Below, piece after piece: positions 1 through 6,780 of a stretch of 36,562 bases of DNA. Source of the DNA: JANLQX01 sp031423635 (lineage in GTDB: Bacteria > Actinomycetota > Acidimicrobiia > Acidimicrobiales > JANYDT01); assembly GCA_031423635.1 (NCBI GenBank), contig JANPFX010000268.1, positions 1-36,562 of the forward strand, written 5' to 3'. Below the pieces are notes generated by a model. That model was not told the DNA's origin and did not search any database. It saw nothing but the letters and a program-made list of their open reading frames with translations. How positions within the stretch are numbered: the stretch's first letter is position 1; the number at the start of each line of letters is the position of its first letter. The translations under genes were made by a program, and so were the position numbers.

Positions 1-1
1 T

Positions 2-142
2 ATCGAGGTCTACACGGAGATCGCTCGATGGCTGGGTGACGCCGATCCGACGACTCGTACGCTCATCGAGCAGATTCTCGCCGTTGAGGAAGAGCATGCA
101 GACGACCTGTTGAGTCTCCTCGGGGCCCACCGCGACTCGTAG
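2..142 (+). CDS. Ferritin-like (Dps/bacterioferritin-type) protein, C-terminal part only
   Basis: An open frame runs in from the left edge and stops with TAG, giving the last 46 residues of a protein. The tail contains ILAVEEEHADDLLSLL, typical of the last helix of ferritin-like four-helix proteins (Dps/bacterioferritin group), where Glu and His residues bind iron. The rest of the gene is outside the window, so the exact subfamily and start are unknown. It converges on the hemerythrin gene, with a strong hairpin between them. The role in iron storage or protection from oxidative damage is inferred from the family. Confidence 0.6.
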   Translation: MEVYTEIARWLGDADPTTRTLIEQILAVEEEHADDLLSLLGAHRDS

Positions 143-190
143 AAGCGCAGTACGTCCGAGGGTCGCCTTCTCCGGGCTCGACGCGTGTCG

Positions 191-225
191 CAGTGACCCT
201 CTCGCTTCTTGCGAGAGGGTCACTG
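191..225. terminator. Strong bidirectional hairpin terminator
   Basis: A perfect 15-bp stem (191-205 with 211-225) encloses the 5-nt loop TTCTT. It lies between the convergent ferritin-like and hemerythrin genes, so it can end both transcripts. There is no long T-tract on either side, as is common in GC-rich actinobacteria. Confidence 0.85.
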
Positions 226-263
226 CCTGCACGCGGTGCGCTTAGCCGGACACCACGGAATCC

Positions 264-836
264 TCAGCCGGACACCTTTGCCCGGATCTGTCGAAGGGCC
301 GCCTCACCTGCGTCGCGCGCCGAATCCAGCGGCTTCGCCAGCAACGACGACACCAGGTTCATCGGTGGCTCGTCCGCCGCGCGCGGGTGGGGTCGAGAAG
401 GAGCAGCGTCCTTCGCTCTGTTGAGCGTCTCACCGAGTTCGACGAGTTCGGTCCGTGTGAAGCCTTTCCGGATGGCCGGGAACAGCGTGCTTTCCTCCTC
501 CTTCACGTGATGGCGGACGTTCTCCATGAGGACCGTGAACTTGGCATCGAAACGTTCATCTTTCGGTTCCATCTCCTGGAGTTCGGAAAGCGTCCACTTC
601 ACGATGTGGTGCTCCTCGAGTGCTTCGAGGACATCAGAGTCATGAGCTTTCATGCGCTCCCTGACGGCCGGGTAGACGTATTGCTCCTCGATCGAAGCGT
701 GGATCGACAGGGCTTTGATGACCTCTCGAACGATGGTTGACTTCGCTTTGAGTGCTCTCGGTCCGAGTGCCTCGAATTTGGCAAATTTCTCCTCGACGGC
801 GCGGTGGTCTGCCTTCAAAAGTGCGAGTGCGTCCAT
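264..836 (-). CDS. Hemerythrin HHE cation-binding domain protein
   Basis: A 190-aa protein carrying the hemerythrin-like HHE pattern: an early HRAVEE, then HASIEEQYVYP, then HHIVKW, then HHVKEEESTLFP. These His/Glu ligands form a di-iron site that binds O2 or NO or senses iron. After about residue 145 the tail is Pro/Ala/Arg-rich and looks flexible. The ATG at 836 is preceded by AAAGGAA at good spacing, while longer upstream frames lack such a site. A sigma-B-like promoter (876-901) lies upstream. The gene is divergent from the acidic peptide gene at 985. Membership of the general stress response is inferred from that promoter. Confidence 0.85.
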   Translation of the reverse strand: MDALALLKADHRAVEEKFAKFEALGPRALKAKSTIVREVIKALSIHASIEEQYVYPAVRERMKAHDSDVLEALEEHHIVKWTLSELQEMEPKDERFDAKFTVLMENVRHHVKEEESTLFPAIRKGFTRTELVELGETLNRAKDAAPSRPHPRAADEPPMNLVSSLLAKPLDSARDAGEAALRQIRAKVSG

Positions 837-875
837 GGGGTGTTCCTTTCGTTGCTTTCGTTGGGAGCACGAGTT

Positions 876-901
876 ATGCCCACCGGGTGGAACAGTGAAA
901 C
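876..901 (-). promoter_or_regulatory. Sigma-B/F-type promoter of the hemerythrin gene
   Basis: Reading the minus strand: GTTT (901-898), 16 nt, then GGGCAT (881-876). It matches the shape of known sigma-B/sigma-F promoters (GTTT, 12-16 nt, GGGTAT) except C for T at the fourth -10 base. The predicted leader is about 30 nt and includes the Shine-Dalgarno. Confidence 0.6.
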
Positions 902-943
902 CCTGAGCGGTGGGTAGGGGTGGTGTCCGACAAGCCCACCGGT

Positions 944-968
944 GTTTGGGGCGGACCGCCGGGGGTAA
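944..968 (+). promoter_or_regulatory. Sigma-B/F-type promoter of the acidic peptide gene
   Basis: GTTT (944-947), 15 nt, GGGTAA (963-968). It has the same boxes and spacing as the promoter at 4810-4834. It lies back to back with the hemerythrin promoter, so one 93-bp stretch drives both directions. Confidence 0.65.
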
Positions 969-984
969 CCGATGGAGTGGAACC

Positions 985-1212
985 ATGCATCCCCCTGACA
1001 TCCACGCATCCCGCGTGAACACCGACGAAAGACCACGTCTCATGAGCGCAACGCACGAACCAACGCCCTCCGACCCGTCGGAATCGGGCGAACGCGAAGA
1101 GGAACAGGAGGCTTCCCGTCCGCCCGGCGCCCACGGCAAGAAGGGGCAGGACTCGGACGGCCGAAGCGAGCCGTACGAAGAAGAGCCGGAGTCGCCGATG
1201 CCGGCACGTTGA
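985..1212 (+). CDS. Small acidic, probably disordered protein
   Basis: A 75-aa hydrophilic frame rich in Glu, Asp, Ser, Pro and Gly (for example SESGEREEEQEASRPPG) with no hydrophobic core, so probably disordered. I recognise no family; hydrophilin-like stress peptides have this composition, but that is only a comparison. The ATG at 985 has GGAG 7 nt upstream. An in-frame ATG at 1041 would give a 56-aa version that begins where the acidic part begins, and cannot be excluded. The sigma-B-like promoter at 944-968 supports expression. Confidence 0.5.
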   Translation: MHPPDIHASRVNTDERPRLMSATHEPTPSDPSESGEREEEQEASRPPGAHGKKGQDSDGRSEPYEEEPESPMPAR

Positions 1213-1332
1213 CAACCTCATCGCACTGCCGGAAACCCTGATCGAACCTGCCGGCCCTGGCGTGCCCAAAGGTGCCGCCTCTGGAGTGCAGCCGTCCGCC
1301 ATCGTCTGGTGACGGGAAACGCGACGGAGCAC

Positions 1333-1338
1333 TAGAGT
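1333..1338 (+). promoter_or_regulatory. Vegetative-type -10 box of rsbV (leaderless)
   Basis: TAGAGT fits the TANNNT -10 consensus and ends 6 nt before the ATG at 1345. This is the classic spacing for a leaderless actinobacterial mRNA, and no Shine-Dalgarno precedes the ATG. A partial -35 (GTGACG, 1309-1314) lies 18 nt upstream. Confidence 0.5.
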
Positions 1339-1344
1339 CTGAGG

Positions 1345-1662
1345 ATGAGCGATACGGGAGTTCCTCTCACAATCACCCCATCGTCGGACGGCATCGTCGT
1401 GTCCGGCGAAGTCGACGCGTCGACCGTGGCGTCACTGGTGCGCTTCATCACCCCGCTGCCTGGCGAGTCCGGTGCGGTGACGGTCGACATGAGCGGCGTA
1501 TCGTTCATGGATTCCAGCGGGTTGCGCGCGCTGGTCGACGCCCATCGGGAAGCAGAACGGTCACTTCGTCGCCTCATCATCACGAACCCGTCGCGGGTAG
1601 TGGTGCGACTCGTTGATCTCAGTGGTCTCGGGGATGTCTTGCACGTGTCGCAAGAGGGCTGA
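1345..1662 (+). CDS. rsbV: STAS-domain anti-sigma-factor antagonist (RsbV type)
   Basis: A 105-aa single STAS domain. The signature VDMSGVSFMDSSGLRALVDA (residues 47-66) carries the DSSG motif whose second Ser (residue 58) is the kinase target in SpoIIAA/RsbV proteins. Dephosphorylated antagonist binds the anti-sigma kinase (RsbW type) and frees the sigma factor. The gene lies 71 nt upstream of the PP2C phosphatase, which in the known pathway dephosphorylates this Ser. The start is fixed by the leaderless -10 box at 1333. No RsbW or sigma gene is in the window, so the exact partner is unknown. Confidence 0.85.
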   Translation: MSDTGVPLTITPSSDGIVVSGEVDASTVASLVRFITPLPGESGAVTVDMSGVSFMDSSGLRALVDAHREAERSLRRLIITNPSRVVVRLVDLSGLGDVLHVSQEG

Positions 1663-1733
1663 GTTGGTATCCGGTCGCGAGATCCCTCTCTGTCGGGACG
1701 GCTGTATCACTGCGGAATATCAGGCGCCGCCGA

Positions 1734-3899
1734 GTGGGCACCATGAACGTTGACCCGGTGTTCGACGACGCGCCCGTTGGCTACATCGTCGCGGATTCGC
1801 GCGGGGTCATTCAGCGAGTAAACGCTGCGTTCCTGAGCTGGACCGGGTATGAGGCTTCAGCGCTCGTGTCGGTTCGGCGTGTCCAGGAACTCCTCTCTGC
1901 AGGGAGCCGAATCTATTTCGAGACGTACGTTGCTCCTCTGATGGCACTGCAAGATGCGGTGAACGATATTTCGCTCACATTCGAGTCCACTCGCAATGCC
2001 CATCAGATCTACACGGTCGGTGCGGCGAAGCGCCACGGTGACCGCGGGAGTGCAACGGCGGAAGTCTGGTTCGTTCTGGTCAACGCAAGCGGTCGCCAGC
2101 ACTTCGAATCGGAAGCCCTTCGTGTGCGGTTGCGCCTCGAGCGCCTCCAACGACTCGCGTCGGCGCTGGCAACCTCGGTGACGGTCGCCGATGTCGCATC
2201 GGCGGCGCTGGCCGAGATTCTCGATGGCGTGAAGGGCGATCACGGATTTGTCGCCTCCATCGTGAGCGACCGTCTTCGCGTGATCGAAGAGCAGGGTAAG
2301 GCACTGCCCCGTGGAGCGGGAACTTCCGCTCTCCTGCTCGACCACTTTCCCGAAATCACCGAAACCATCCACACCGGCGCTGCAGCGTTCATCGAATCTC
2401 GCGGTGACGGAGCAGATGACCGGCTCGGATTGCGCATCGATGGTGTGGCGGCGACCCGTCTTGCTGCGATCCCACTCGTGGCGGGGGGCCGCACGCACGG
2501 GGTGTTGTGTGTGGCGTCAATGACGCGCGCAGGGTTCGATGCCGACGAGCGATCGTTTCTGCTGTTGTTCGCCGAGCTAGCCGCGCAGAGTCTGCAAAGC
2601 GCCAAGCTCCACGACGAGGTGGCGAAGAGGGCCCGGGAAGCCAGCTTCATCGCACGACTGAGCAATGCCCTCGATGATGTGGTGTCGTTCGAAGCACGCT
2701 GTCAGCAGTTGGTCGACCTTGTGGTTCCCGAGTTGGCGGACTACGCAACCGTGGAGAACCCGACGCATGAGTTGCGCGTCGTTGCCGTCGGGCATCGCGA
2801 TCCCGACATGCTCGCCACGTTGCGCGAGCTCCGCACCACCGTTCAGATAACGGGGAGCCAGCCACACTCGCTCGCCCGTGCGCTTGCCAGCCGTGAGCCG
2901 CAAGTTCTCGTCGAGATCCCGCCGGAGATGTATGACCAATACGACCTCGGATCGCGCAAACGAGCCCTGCTGACTGAACTCGCCCCACGTTCATACGTCG
3001 GGCTTCCGATGTTCGCACGTGGAACACTTGTCGGCACGCTGATGCTGGTCATGGCGGAGTCGAACCGTCGTTTCGAACTCGCAGACGTGCCGCATCTCAC
3101 GGACATCGCCAACCGCGCCGCCGTTTCGCTCGAGAACGCCCGGCTCTACGACCACGAACGCTTCGTTGCGGGGTCGTTTCAGCGTGAACTGCTCGGCCGG
3201 GAACTACCGCAAGACGATCGCCTGTGCCTACGGGCGATGTACCAGGCCGGAGGTGAGCTGGTCGACATAGGAGGGGACTACTTCGACGCGTTCTTCGTGA
3301 GTGCCGATCGAATCGCGCTTGCTGTAGGGGACGTCGTCGGGAAAGGTATTCCGGCCGCCACCGTCATGAGCCAGCTCCGGACCGCACTCCGAGCGTTTGC
3401 CCTCGAAGGGAACGGACCGGCCGAGACGTTGAACCGCCTCGATGGGTTTGTCAACTCGATTCCGGGAGCGGACTGTTCATCGGTCGTATACGCCGAGTTG
3501 GACCTGCGGACGAACCAGCTCGTCTACGCGTGCGCTGGTCATCCACCACCCCTCTTGATCTCTGAAGATCGCGAAGCCCTCGCACTGTGGGATGGGCGGT
3601 CCTCGCTTCTCGGGACTGCGCAGCCGATGGCGAGGTCCGAGAGCCGGGTGCAGGTACTGGTCGGTTCGACCCTCATCATGTACACCGACGGGCTCGTGGA
3701 GGCGAGAGAGCGATCCATCGATGAGGGAATCGCCGAGCTGATCGATGTCCTTCGGGGCGAACCGTCGATCGACCTCGAAGCCCTCGTGGCAAAGATGAAG
3801 GTCAGCGATGTGCAACGAGACGACATCTGCGTACTGGCGGTGACCCCGCGGACCCCGTCGGGCGGTGGAATTGCCGATTCCGTCTCGCCGGCGAAATGA
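1734..3899 (+). CDS. rsbP: PAS-GAF-GAF-PP2C serine phosphatase (RsbP/RsbU type)
   Basis: A 721-aa cytosolic sensor phosphatase. Residues about 5-120 form a PAS domain (FDDAPVGYIVADSRG, then NAAFLSWTGYE). About 133-290 and 303-473 look like two GAF domains, each ending in a helical stretch (SLQSAKLHDEV; SLENARLYDHE). About 490-713 is a SpoIIE/PP2C domain with metal-binding motifs DIGGDYFD (about 510), GDVVGKG (about 532), YTDGLVEAR (about 650) and QRDDICVL (about 693), so it should be active. Its likely substrate is phosphorylated RsbV. Bacillus RsbP has PAS-PP2C and needs RsbQ; the rsbQ-like gene follows here after 4 nt. The two GAF domains are extra. The start is GTG 1734 or ATG 1743; neither has a good Shine-Dalgarno. 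Confidence 0.85.
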   Translation: MGTMNVDPVFDDAPVGYIVADSRGVIQRVNAAFLSWTGYEASALVSVRRVQELLSAGSRIYFETYVAPLMALQDAVNDISLTFESTRNAHQIYTVGAAKRHGDRGSATAEVWFVLVNASGRQHFESEALRVRLRLERLQRLASALATSVTVADVASAALAEILDGVKGDHGFVASIVSDRLRVIEEQGKALPRGAGTSALLLDHFPEITETIHTGAAAFIESRGDGADDRLGLRIDGVAATRLAAIPLVAGGRTHGVLCVASMTRAGFDADERSFLLLFAELAAQSLQSAKLHDEVAKRAREASFIARLSNALDDVVSFEARCQQLVDLVVPELADYATVENPTHELRVVAVGHRDPDMLATLRELRTTVQITGSQPHSLARALASREPQVLVEIPPEMYDQYDLGSRKRALLTELAPRSYVGLPMFARGTLVGTLMLVMAESNRRFELADVPHLTDIANRAAVSLENARLYDHERFVAGSFQRELLGRELPQDDRLCLRAMYQAGGELVDIGGDYFDAFFVSADRIALAVGDVVGKGIPAATVMSQLRTALRAFALEGNGPAETLNRLDGFVNSIPGADCSSVVYAELDLRTNQLVYACAGHPPPLLISEDREALALWDGRSSLLGTAQPMARSESRVQVLVGSTLIMYTDGLVEARERSIDEGIAELIDVLRGEPSIDLEALVAKMKVSDVQRDDICVLAVTPRTPSGGGIADSVSPAK

Positions 3900-3903
3900 C
3901 GTC

Positions 3904-4752
3904 ATGACAAAGATTTCCAATCGAGTTCGGAACAACGTTCAGGTCTCTGGCGTCCCTGGCGCTCAGGCGATGGTGTTCGCCCACGGATTCGGCTGCGACC
4001 AACAGATGTGGCGTCTCGTCGCCCCAGCCTTCGAGGACCGATACTCAGTGGTGCTGTTCGATCACGTCGGGTCGGGACGATCCGACCTGTCGTGCTACGA
4101 CCCCCATCGCTACAGGAGCCCCGCCGGCTACGCACGCGACGTCCTCGAACTCCTCCTCGAACTCCAGCTTGAACGGGTGATCTTCGTTGGGCACTCGGTC
4201 AGTGCGATGATCGGGGTGCTCGCAGCCATTGAACGGCCCGAGCTGTTCGAATCCCTGGTTCTCGTCGGGCCGTCGGCGCGTTATATCGATGACGGGGACT
4301 ACCGCGGCGGCTTCACCTCAGCAGATATCGACGAACTGCTCCTGGTGATGTCGAGCAACTACCTGGGATGGTCAGCGGCAATGGCTCCGATGGTCATGGG
4401 AAACGCCGATCGCCCCGAGCTTGGTGAAGAGTTGACCCAGCATTTCTGTGCAAATGACCCTGAGATTGCCACACACTTTGCCGCAGCAACATTCCTCGCT
4501 GACAACCGCGCCGACTTACCGAACTGTGCGACGTCGTCGCTGCTGTTGCAGATGACCGACGACGTGATCGCCCCGATCGAAGTCGGCGAATACGTGCATC
4601 GGCATCTCGTGAACAGTGAGTTCCGAATCCTGAAGGCTACGGGGCATTGCCCAAATCTTTCGGCGCCGGCGGAAACGATCGCCGCAGTGAACGACTTTCT
4701 CGCGTTACGGGAGACGCAAACTCGGCCGGCTCCTTCGCGTGACCCTGCCTGA
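3904..4752 (+). CDS. rsbQ: RsbQ-like alpha/beta hydrolase, energy-stress regulator
   Basis: A 282-aa alpha/beta hydrolase that closely resembles Bacillus RsbQ from memory: FAHGFGCDQQMW, FDHVGSGRSDL, GHSVSAMIG, RPELFESLVLVGPS. The catalytic triad is visible: Ser98 (GHSVS), Asp at about 219-220 (MTDDVIAP) and His248 (TGHCPNLS). In Bacillus the hydrolase delivers a small hydrophobic ligand signal to the PAS domain of RsbP; plant KAI2/D14 receptors are relatives. The start at ATG 3904, 4 nt after rsbP stops, aligns with the RsbQ N terminus, so a GTG at 3865 is rejected. Translational coupling with rsbP is likely. The Pro/Arg-rich tail after about 265 is not part of the fold. Confidence 0.9.
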   Translation: MTKISNRVRNNVQVSGVPGAQAMVFAHGFGCDQQMWRLVAPAFEDRYSVVLFDHVGSGRSDLSCYDPHRYRSPAGYARDVLELLLELQLERVIFVGHSVSAMIGVLAAIERPELFESLVLVGPSARYIDDGDYRGGFTSADIDELLLVMSSNYLGWSAAMAPMVMGNADRPELGEELTQHFCANDPEIATHFAAATFLADNRADLPNCATSSLLLQMTDDVIAPIEVGEYVHRHLVNSEFRILKATGHCPNLSAPAETIAAVNDFLALRETQTRPAPSRDPA

Positions 4753-4809
4753 CGGACGGCTACTGGTCGAACGATACTCTCGAACATCGCTGCACCCAAC
4801 GGGGCGTAG

Positions 4810-4834
4810 GTTTCAACGTTGGCAGCTGGGGTAA
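4810..4834 (+). promoter_or_regulatory. Sigma-B/F-type promoter of the 47-aa membrane peptide
   Basis: GTTT (4810-4813), 15 nt, GGGTAA (4829-4834). The predicted leader is about 33 nt and contains AAGGAG before the ATG at 4874. Confidence 0.65.
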
Positions 4835-4873
4835 GGGGCATAGCTCGTTACCTCCCACGTGCAAGGAGCAAGC

Positions 4874-5017
4874 ATGCTTACCCTTCTCTGGATCGCCGCA
4901 GCGATCCTCGTTATTGTTGGCATCGTGATGGTTGTCCGAGGACAGCCGATGAACGGACTCATACTCATTGCACTGGGGCTTCTTGTCGGCCCGGGCGGCG
5001 TCAGCATCGTCGGCTGA
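4874..5017 (+). CDS. Small hydrophobic membrane peptide (47 aa), GPGG type
   Basis: ATG 4874 is preceded by AAGGAG at 7 nt spacing, and the frame encodes 47 residues ending in TGA. It has two hydrophobic stretches, about 3-21 (LWIAAAILVIVGIVMVV) and about 28-47 (GLILIALGLLVGPGGVSIV), joined by a short RGQPMN loop, so it is a helical-hairpin membrane peptide. It is clearly related to the convergent 48-aa gene at 5120: both start MxTLL-IAA-ILV and end in VGPGG. It has its own sigma-B-like promoter and a terminator directly downstream. Function unknown; a stress-induced membrane peptide is an inference. Confidence 0.75.
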   Translation: MLTLLWIAAAILVIVGIVMVVRGQPMNGLILIALGLLVGPGGVSIVG

Positions 5018-5069
5018 CCAGGTCCCTCGTCCGCCGAGAAGGACTTCGGCTGCTCGCGTTGCAACACGA

Positions 5070-5103
5070 GAGAAAGACCCCGGTTTCACCCGGGGTCTTT
5101 CTC
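5070..5103. terminator. Bidirectional terminator between the twin membrane peptides
   Basis: A 14-bp perfect stem (5070-5083 with 5090-5103) with a 6-nt loop. The plus strand has TCTTTCTCGTT at its end, and the minus strand a comparable T-rich end. It serves both convergent small genes. Confidence 0.85.
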
Positions 5104-5119
5104 GTTCCGTGTGATCTTT

Positions 5120-5266
5120 TCAGCGGCGAGAGAGGGAGTACCCCCCGGGACCAACGATGCAGCCAATAACGACCAGGACGATGCCGGCGATGACGGAGCC
5201 GGAAAGCACCGTTATGACGCCGGCAACGACCAGGATGACCGCGGCGATAGAGAGCAACGTACCCAT
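5120..5266 (-). CDS. Small hydrophobic membrane peptide (48 aa), paralogue of 4874
   Basis: A 48-aa frame: start MGTLLSIAAVILVVAG, a second hydrophobic segment IAGIVLVVIGCIVGPGG, and a basic tail YSLSRR. It shares the layout and the VGPGG motif with the convergent peptide at 4874, so the pair looks like an old inverted duplication. Its ATG has only a weak Shine-Dalgarno, but lies 2 nt after the stop of a 13-codon upstream frame (5269-5310) that has a strong one. It is probably translated by re-initiation. A sigma-B-like promoter lies at 5375-5400. Function unknown. Confidence 0.7.
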   Translation of the reverse strand: MGTLLSIAAVILVVAGVITVLSGSVIAGIVLVVIGCIVGPGGYSLSRR

Positions 5267-5268
5267 GA

Positions 5269-5310
5269 TCAACGTCCGATCAGAGCAGCTGTGGATGACA
5301 GAAGTGACAT
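5269..5310 (-). CDS. Upstream leader ORF (13 aa) coupled to the 48-aa peptide
   Basis: ATG at 5310 follows GGAGG with 7 nt spacing, the better of the two ribosome sites in this leader. The frame reads MSLLSSTAALIGR and stops with TGA. The next start is 2 nt on (TGATCATG). This layout fits a leader peptide or a translational-coupling device. The alternative is that it is simply the remains of an older start. Confidence 0.45.
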   Translation of the reverse strand: MSLLSSTAALIGR

Positions 5311-5374
5311 GAGTGATCCTCCGGATCTCTTTGCAACAAGGTGAACGCGAGGCCGTCACCTTTGTGACGTATGT

Positions 5375-5400
5375 GTGCCCGGATTCTCCACCGGTCAAAC
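5375..5400 (-). promoter_or_regulatory. Sigma-B/F-type promoter of the 48-aa peptide
   Basis: Minus strand: GTTT (5400-5397), 16 nt, GGGCAC (5380-5375). Downstream come a leader of about 58 nt and the small upstream ORF. Confidence 0.6.
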
Positions 5401-5445
5401 GTCGAGGGCGGCGAGTTGCCGTCGTGTGACGCCGGATGAGGTCGC

Positions 5446-5471
5446 GTTTGGCTTCACGAGCGGCGGGGTAC
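5446..5471 (+). promoter_or_regulatory. Sigma-B/F-type promoter of the CHRD gene
   Basis: GTTT (5446-5449), 16 nt, GGGTAC (5466-5471). The leader to the ATG at 5550 is about 70 nt. It is arranged divergently with the promoter at 5375-5400, only 45 bp away. Confidence 0.65.
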
Positions 5472-5549
5472 GACTGAGTTGAACGTCGAAGGCGAATGTC
5501 GCCATTTCCCTCGGGAGCGATCGGTCGACGTCACCCTTTGGAGGTCACG

Positions 5550-6581
5550 ATGCGTTCTACACGACGATGGACCGGTTGCCTTGCGGCGGCTGTGGCTCTT
5601 GGATCATTGACACTGCCTGCGTTGCGCGCCGAGGCCGCCTCACAGTCCCTAGGGGCAGTGGCGTTGGCGGCGGACGAGGCCACACCTACTGCGGCCGCCG
5701 ATGCCGGAGCCTCGGGCACGGTTGACCTGCGTATCGACGGGACGACGGGCGATGTCTGCGTGCGCGCGTCGTTCACCGGTCTTTCCGGACCGATCATGAT
5801 GGCTCACATCCACACCGGTGCCGTCGGGGCGAACGGACCGGTGCTCGTCACTCTTCCCAACACGGATTCCGCGGTGAACGGCTGTGTCAAGGCAACCCCG
5901 GCTGAGGCCCAATCGATACTGGCGTCGCCCGGATCGTTCTACTTCAACGCCCATACTGCCGCCAGTCCGGGTGGTGCGGTTCGCGGGCAACTCACGGCCT
6001 CGGTGTTCAACGCCTCTCTCACCGGTGTTGCTGAAGTACCCGGACCCGGAGCGTCCAACGGTTCGGGTGCTGCCGTTGTTGCCGTTGACACCATGGCCAA
6101 CCGCGCTTGTGTGTTGTTCACACTTGCGGGTGTCGAACTTCCAACGGCGATGGCTCACATCCATAGCGGTACTACCGGGGTCGCCGGCCCGGTCGTGGTT
6201 CCGTTGACGGCACCGTTCACGGCCAGTTCGGCGTCGTGCGCGCTTGGCTCGCCCGCGATCCTCGCCGCAATCGTTGCCTCGCCGGCCGCGCACTACGCAA
6301 ACGTTCACACCGCGGGGTTCCCCGGCGGTGCAGTCCGCGGCCAGCTGGCCGTGCGATCGGTGAATGACGTCCCCGTTCCCACTGGCGCCTCGTCCACCAC
6401 CGCACCAGCCGCCACCGCAACGTCAACGACGGCGGCGAACATCTCGTCGACGATCGCCGGCGCTACGACGACAGTTCCCCCGACCAGTGCGGTGACGACG
6501 ACCAACGTGAGCACGGTTCCCCCGCCCGCGGCGCTGCCAGCGGCGACCCCAGTTGTCGTCGAACCCAATTTCACCGGCTGA
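5550..6581 (+). CDS. Secreted protein with two CHRD domains
   Basis: A 343-aa exported protein. Residues 1-29 are a signal peptide (RSTRR, hydrophobic AAAVALGSLTLPAL, then cleavage near AEA). Two CHRD repeats follow (about 50-155 and 160-275), each with the motif AHIH(T/S)G followed later by (F)PGGAVRGQL, the hallmark of bacterial CHRD proteins. Two Cys in each repeat could form disulphides. The last 65 residues are Thr/Ala/Pro-rich low complexity, probably a cell-wall spacer. The start at ATG 5550 is chosen for the TTTGGAGG Shine-Dalgarno and signal peptide; an upstream in-frame start at 5496 has neither. The function of CHRD in bacteria is not well defined. Confidence 0.85.
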   Translation: MRSTRRWTGCLAAAVALGSLTLPALRAEAASQSLGAVALAADEATPTAAADAGASGTVDLRIDGTTGDVCVRASFTGLSGPIMMAHIHTGAVGANGPVLVTLPNTDSAVNGCVKATPAEAQSILASPGSFYFNAHTAASPGGAVRGQLTASVFNASLTGVAEVPGPGASNGSGAAVVAVDTMANRACVLFTLAGVELPTAMAHIHSGTTGVAGPVVVPLTAPFTASSASCALGSPAILAAIVASPAAHYANVHTAGFPGGAVRGQLAVRSVNDVPVPTGASSTTAPAATATSTTAANISSTIAGATTTVPPTSAVTTTNVSTVPPPAALPAATPVVVEPNFTG

Positions 6582-6704
6582 TATCAGCTCCGTGCCTGGC
6601 GTCGACGTGACCCTAGACACGTGGACGGCAGCGCGGCGGCCAATTCTCCTCGGTTTCGGCTCGCGGAAGTCGGGTAAGGGAAGCGCCGTCTCTTCGAGAC
6701 ATGC

Positions 6705-6737
6705 CAACCGCCCCGGTGAACGATCCCGGGGCGGTTG
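6705..6737. terminator. Bidirectional terminator between the CHRD gene and the phoD-like gene
   Basis: A 12-bp perfect GC-rich stem (6705-6716 with 6726-6737) and a 9-nt loop, in the gap between two convergent genes. There is no clear T-tract. Confidence 0.75.
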
Positions 6738-6780
6738 CTGCATATCAACGCCGGTGGAAAGACCTCTCCGCCTCGAGGAT

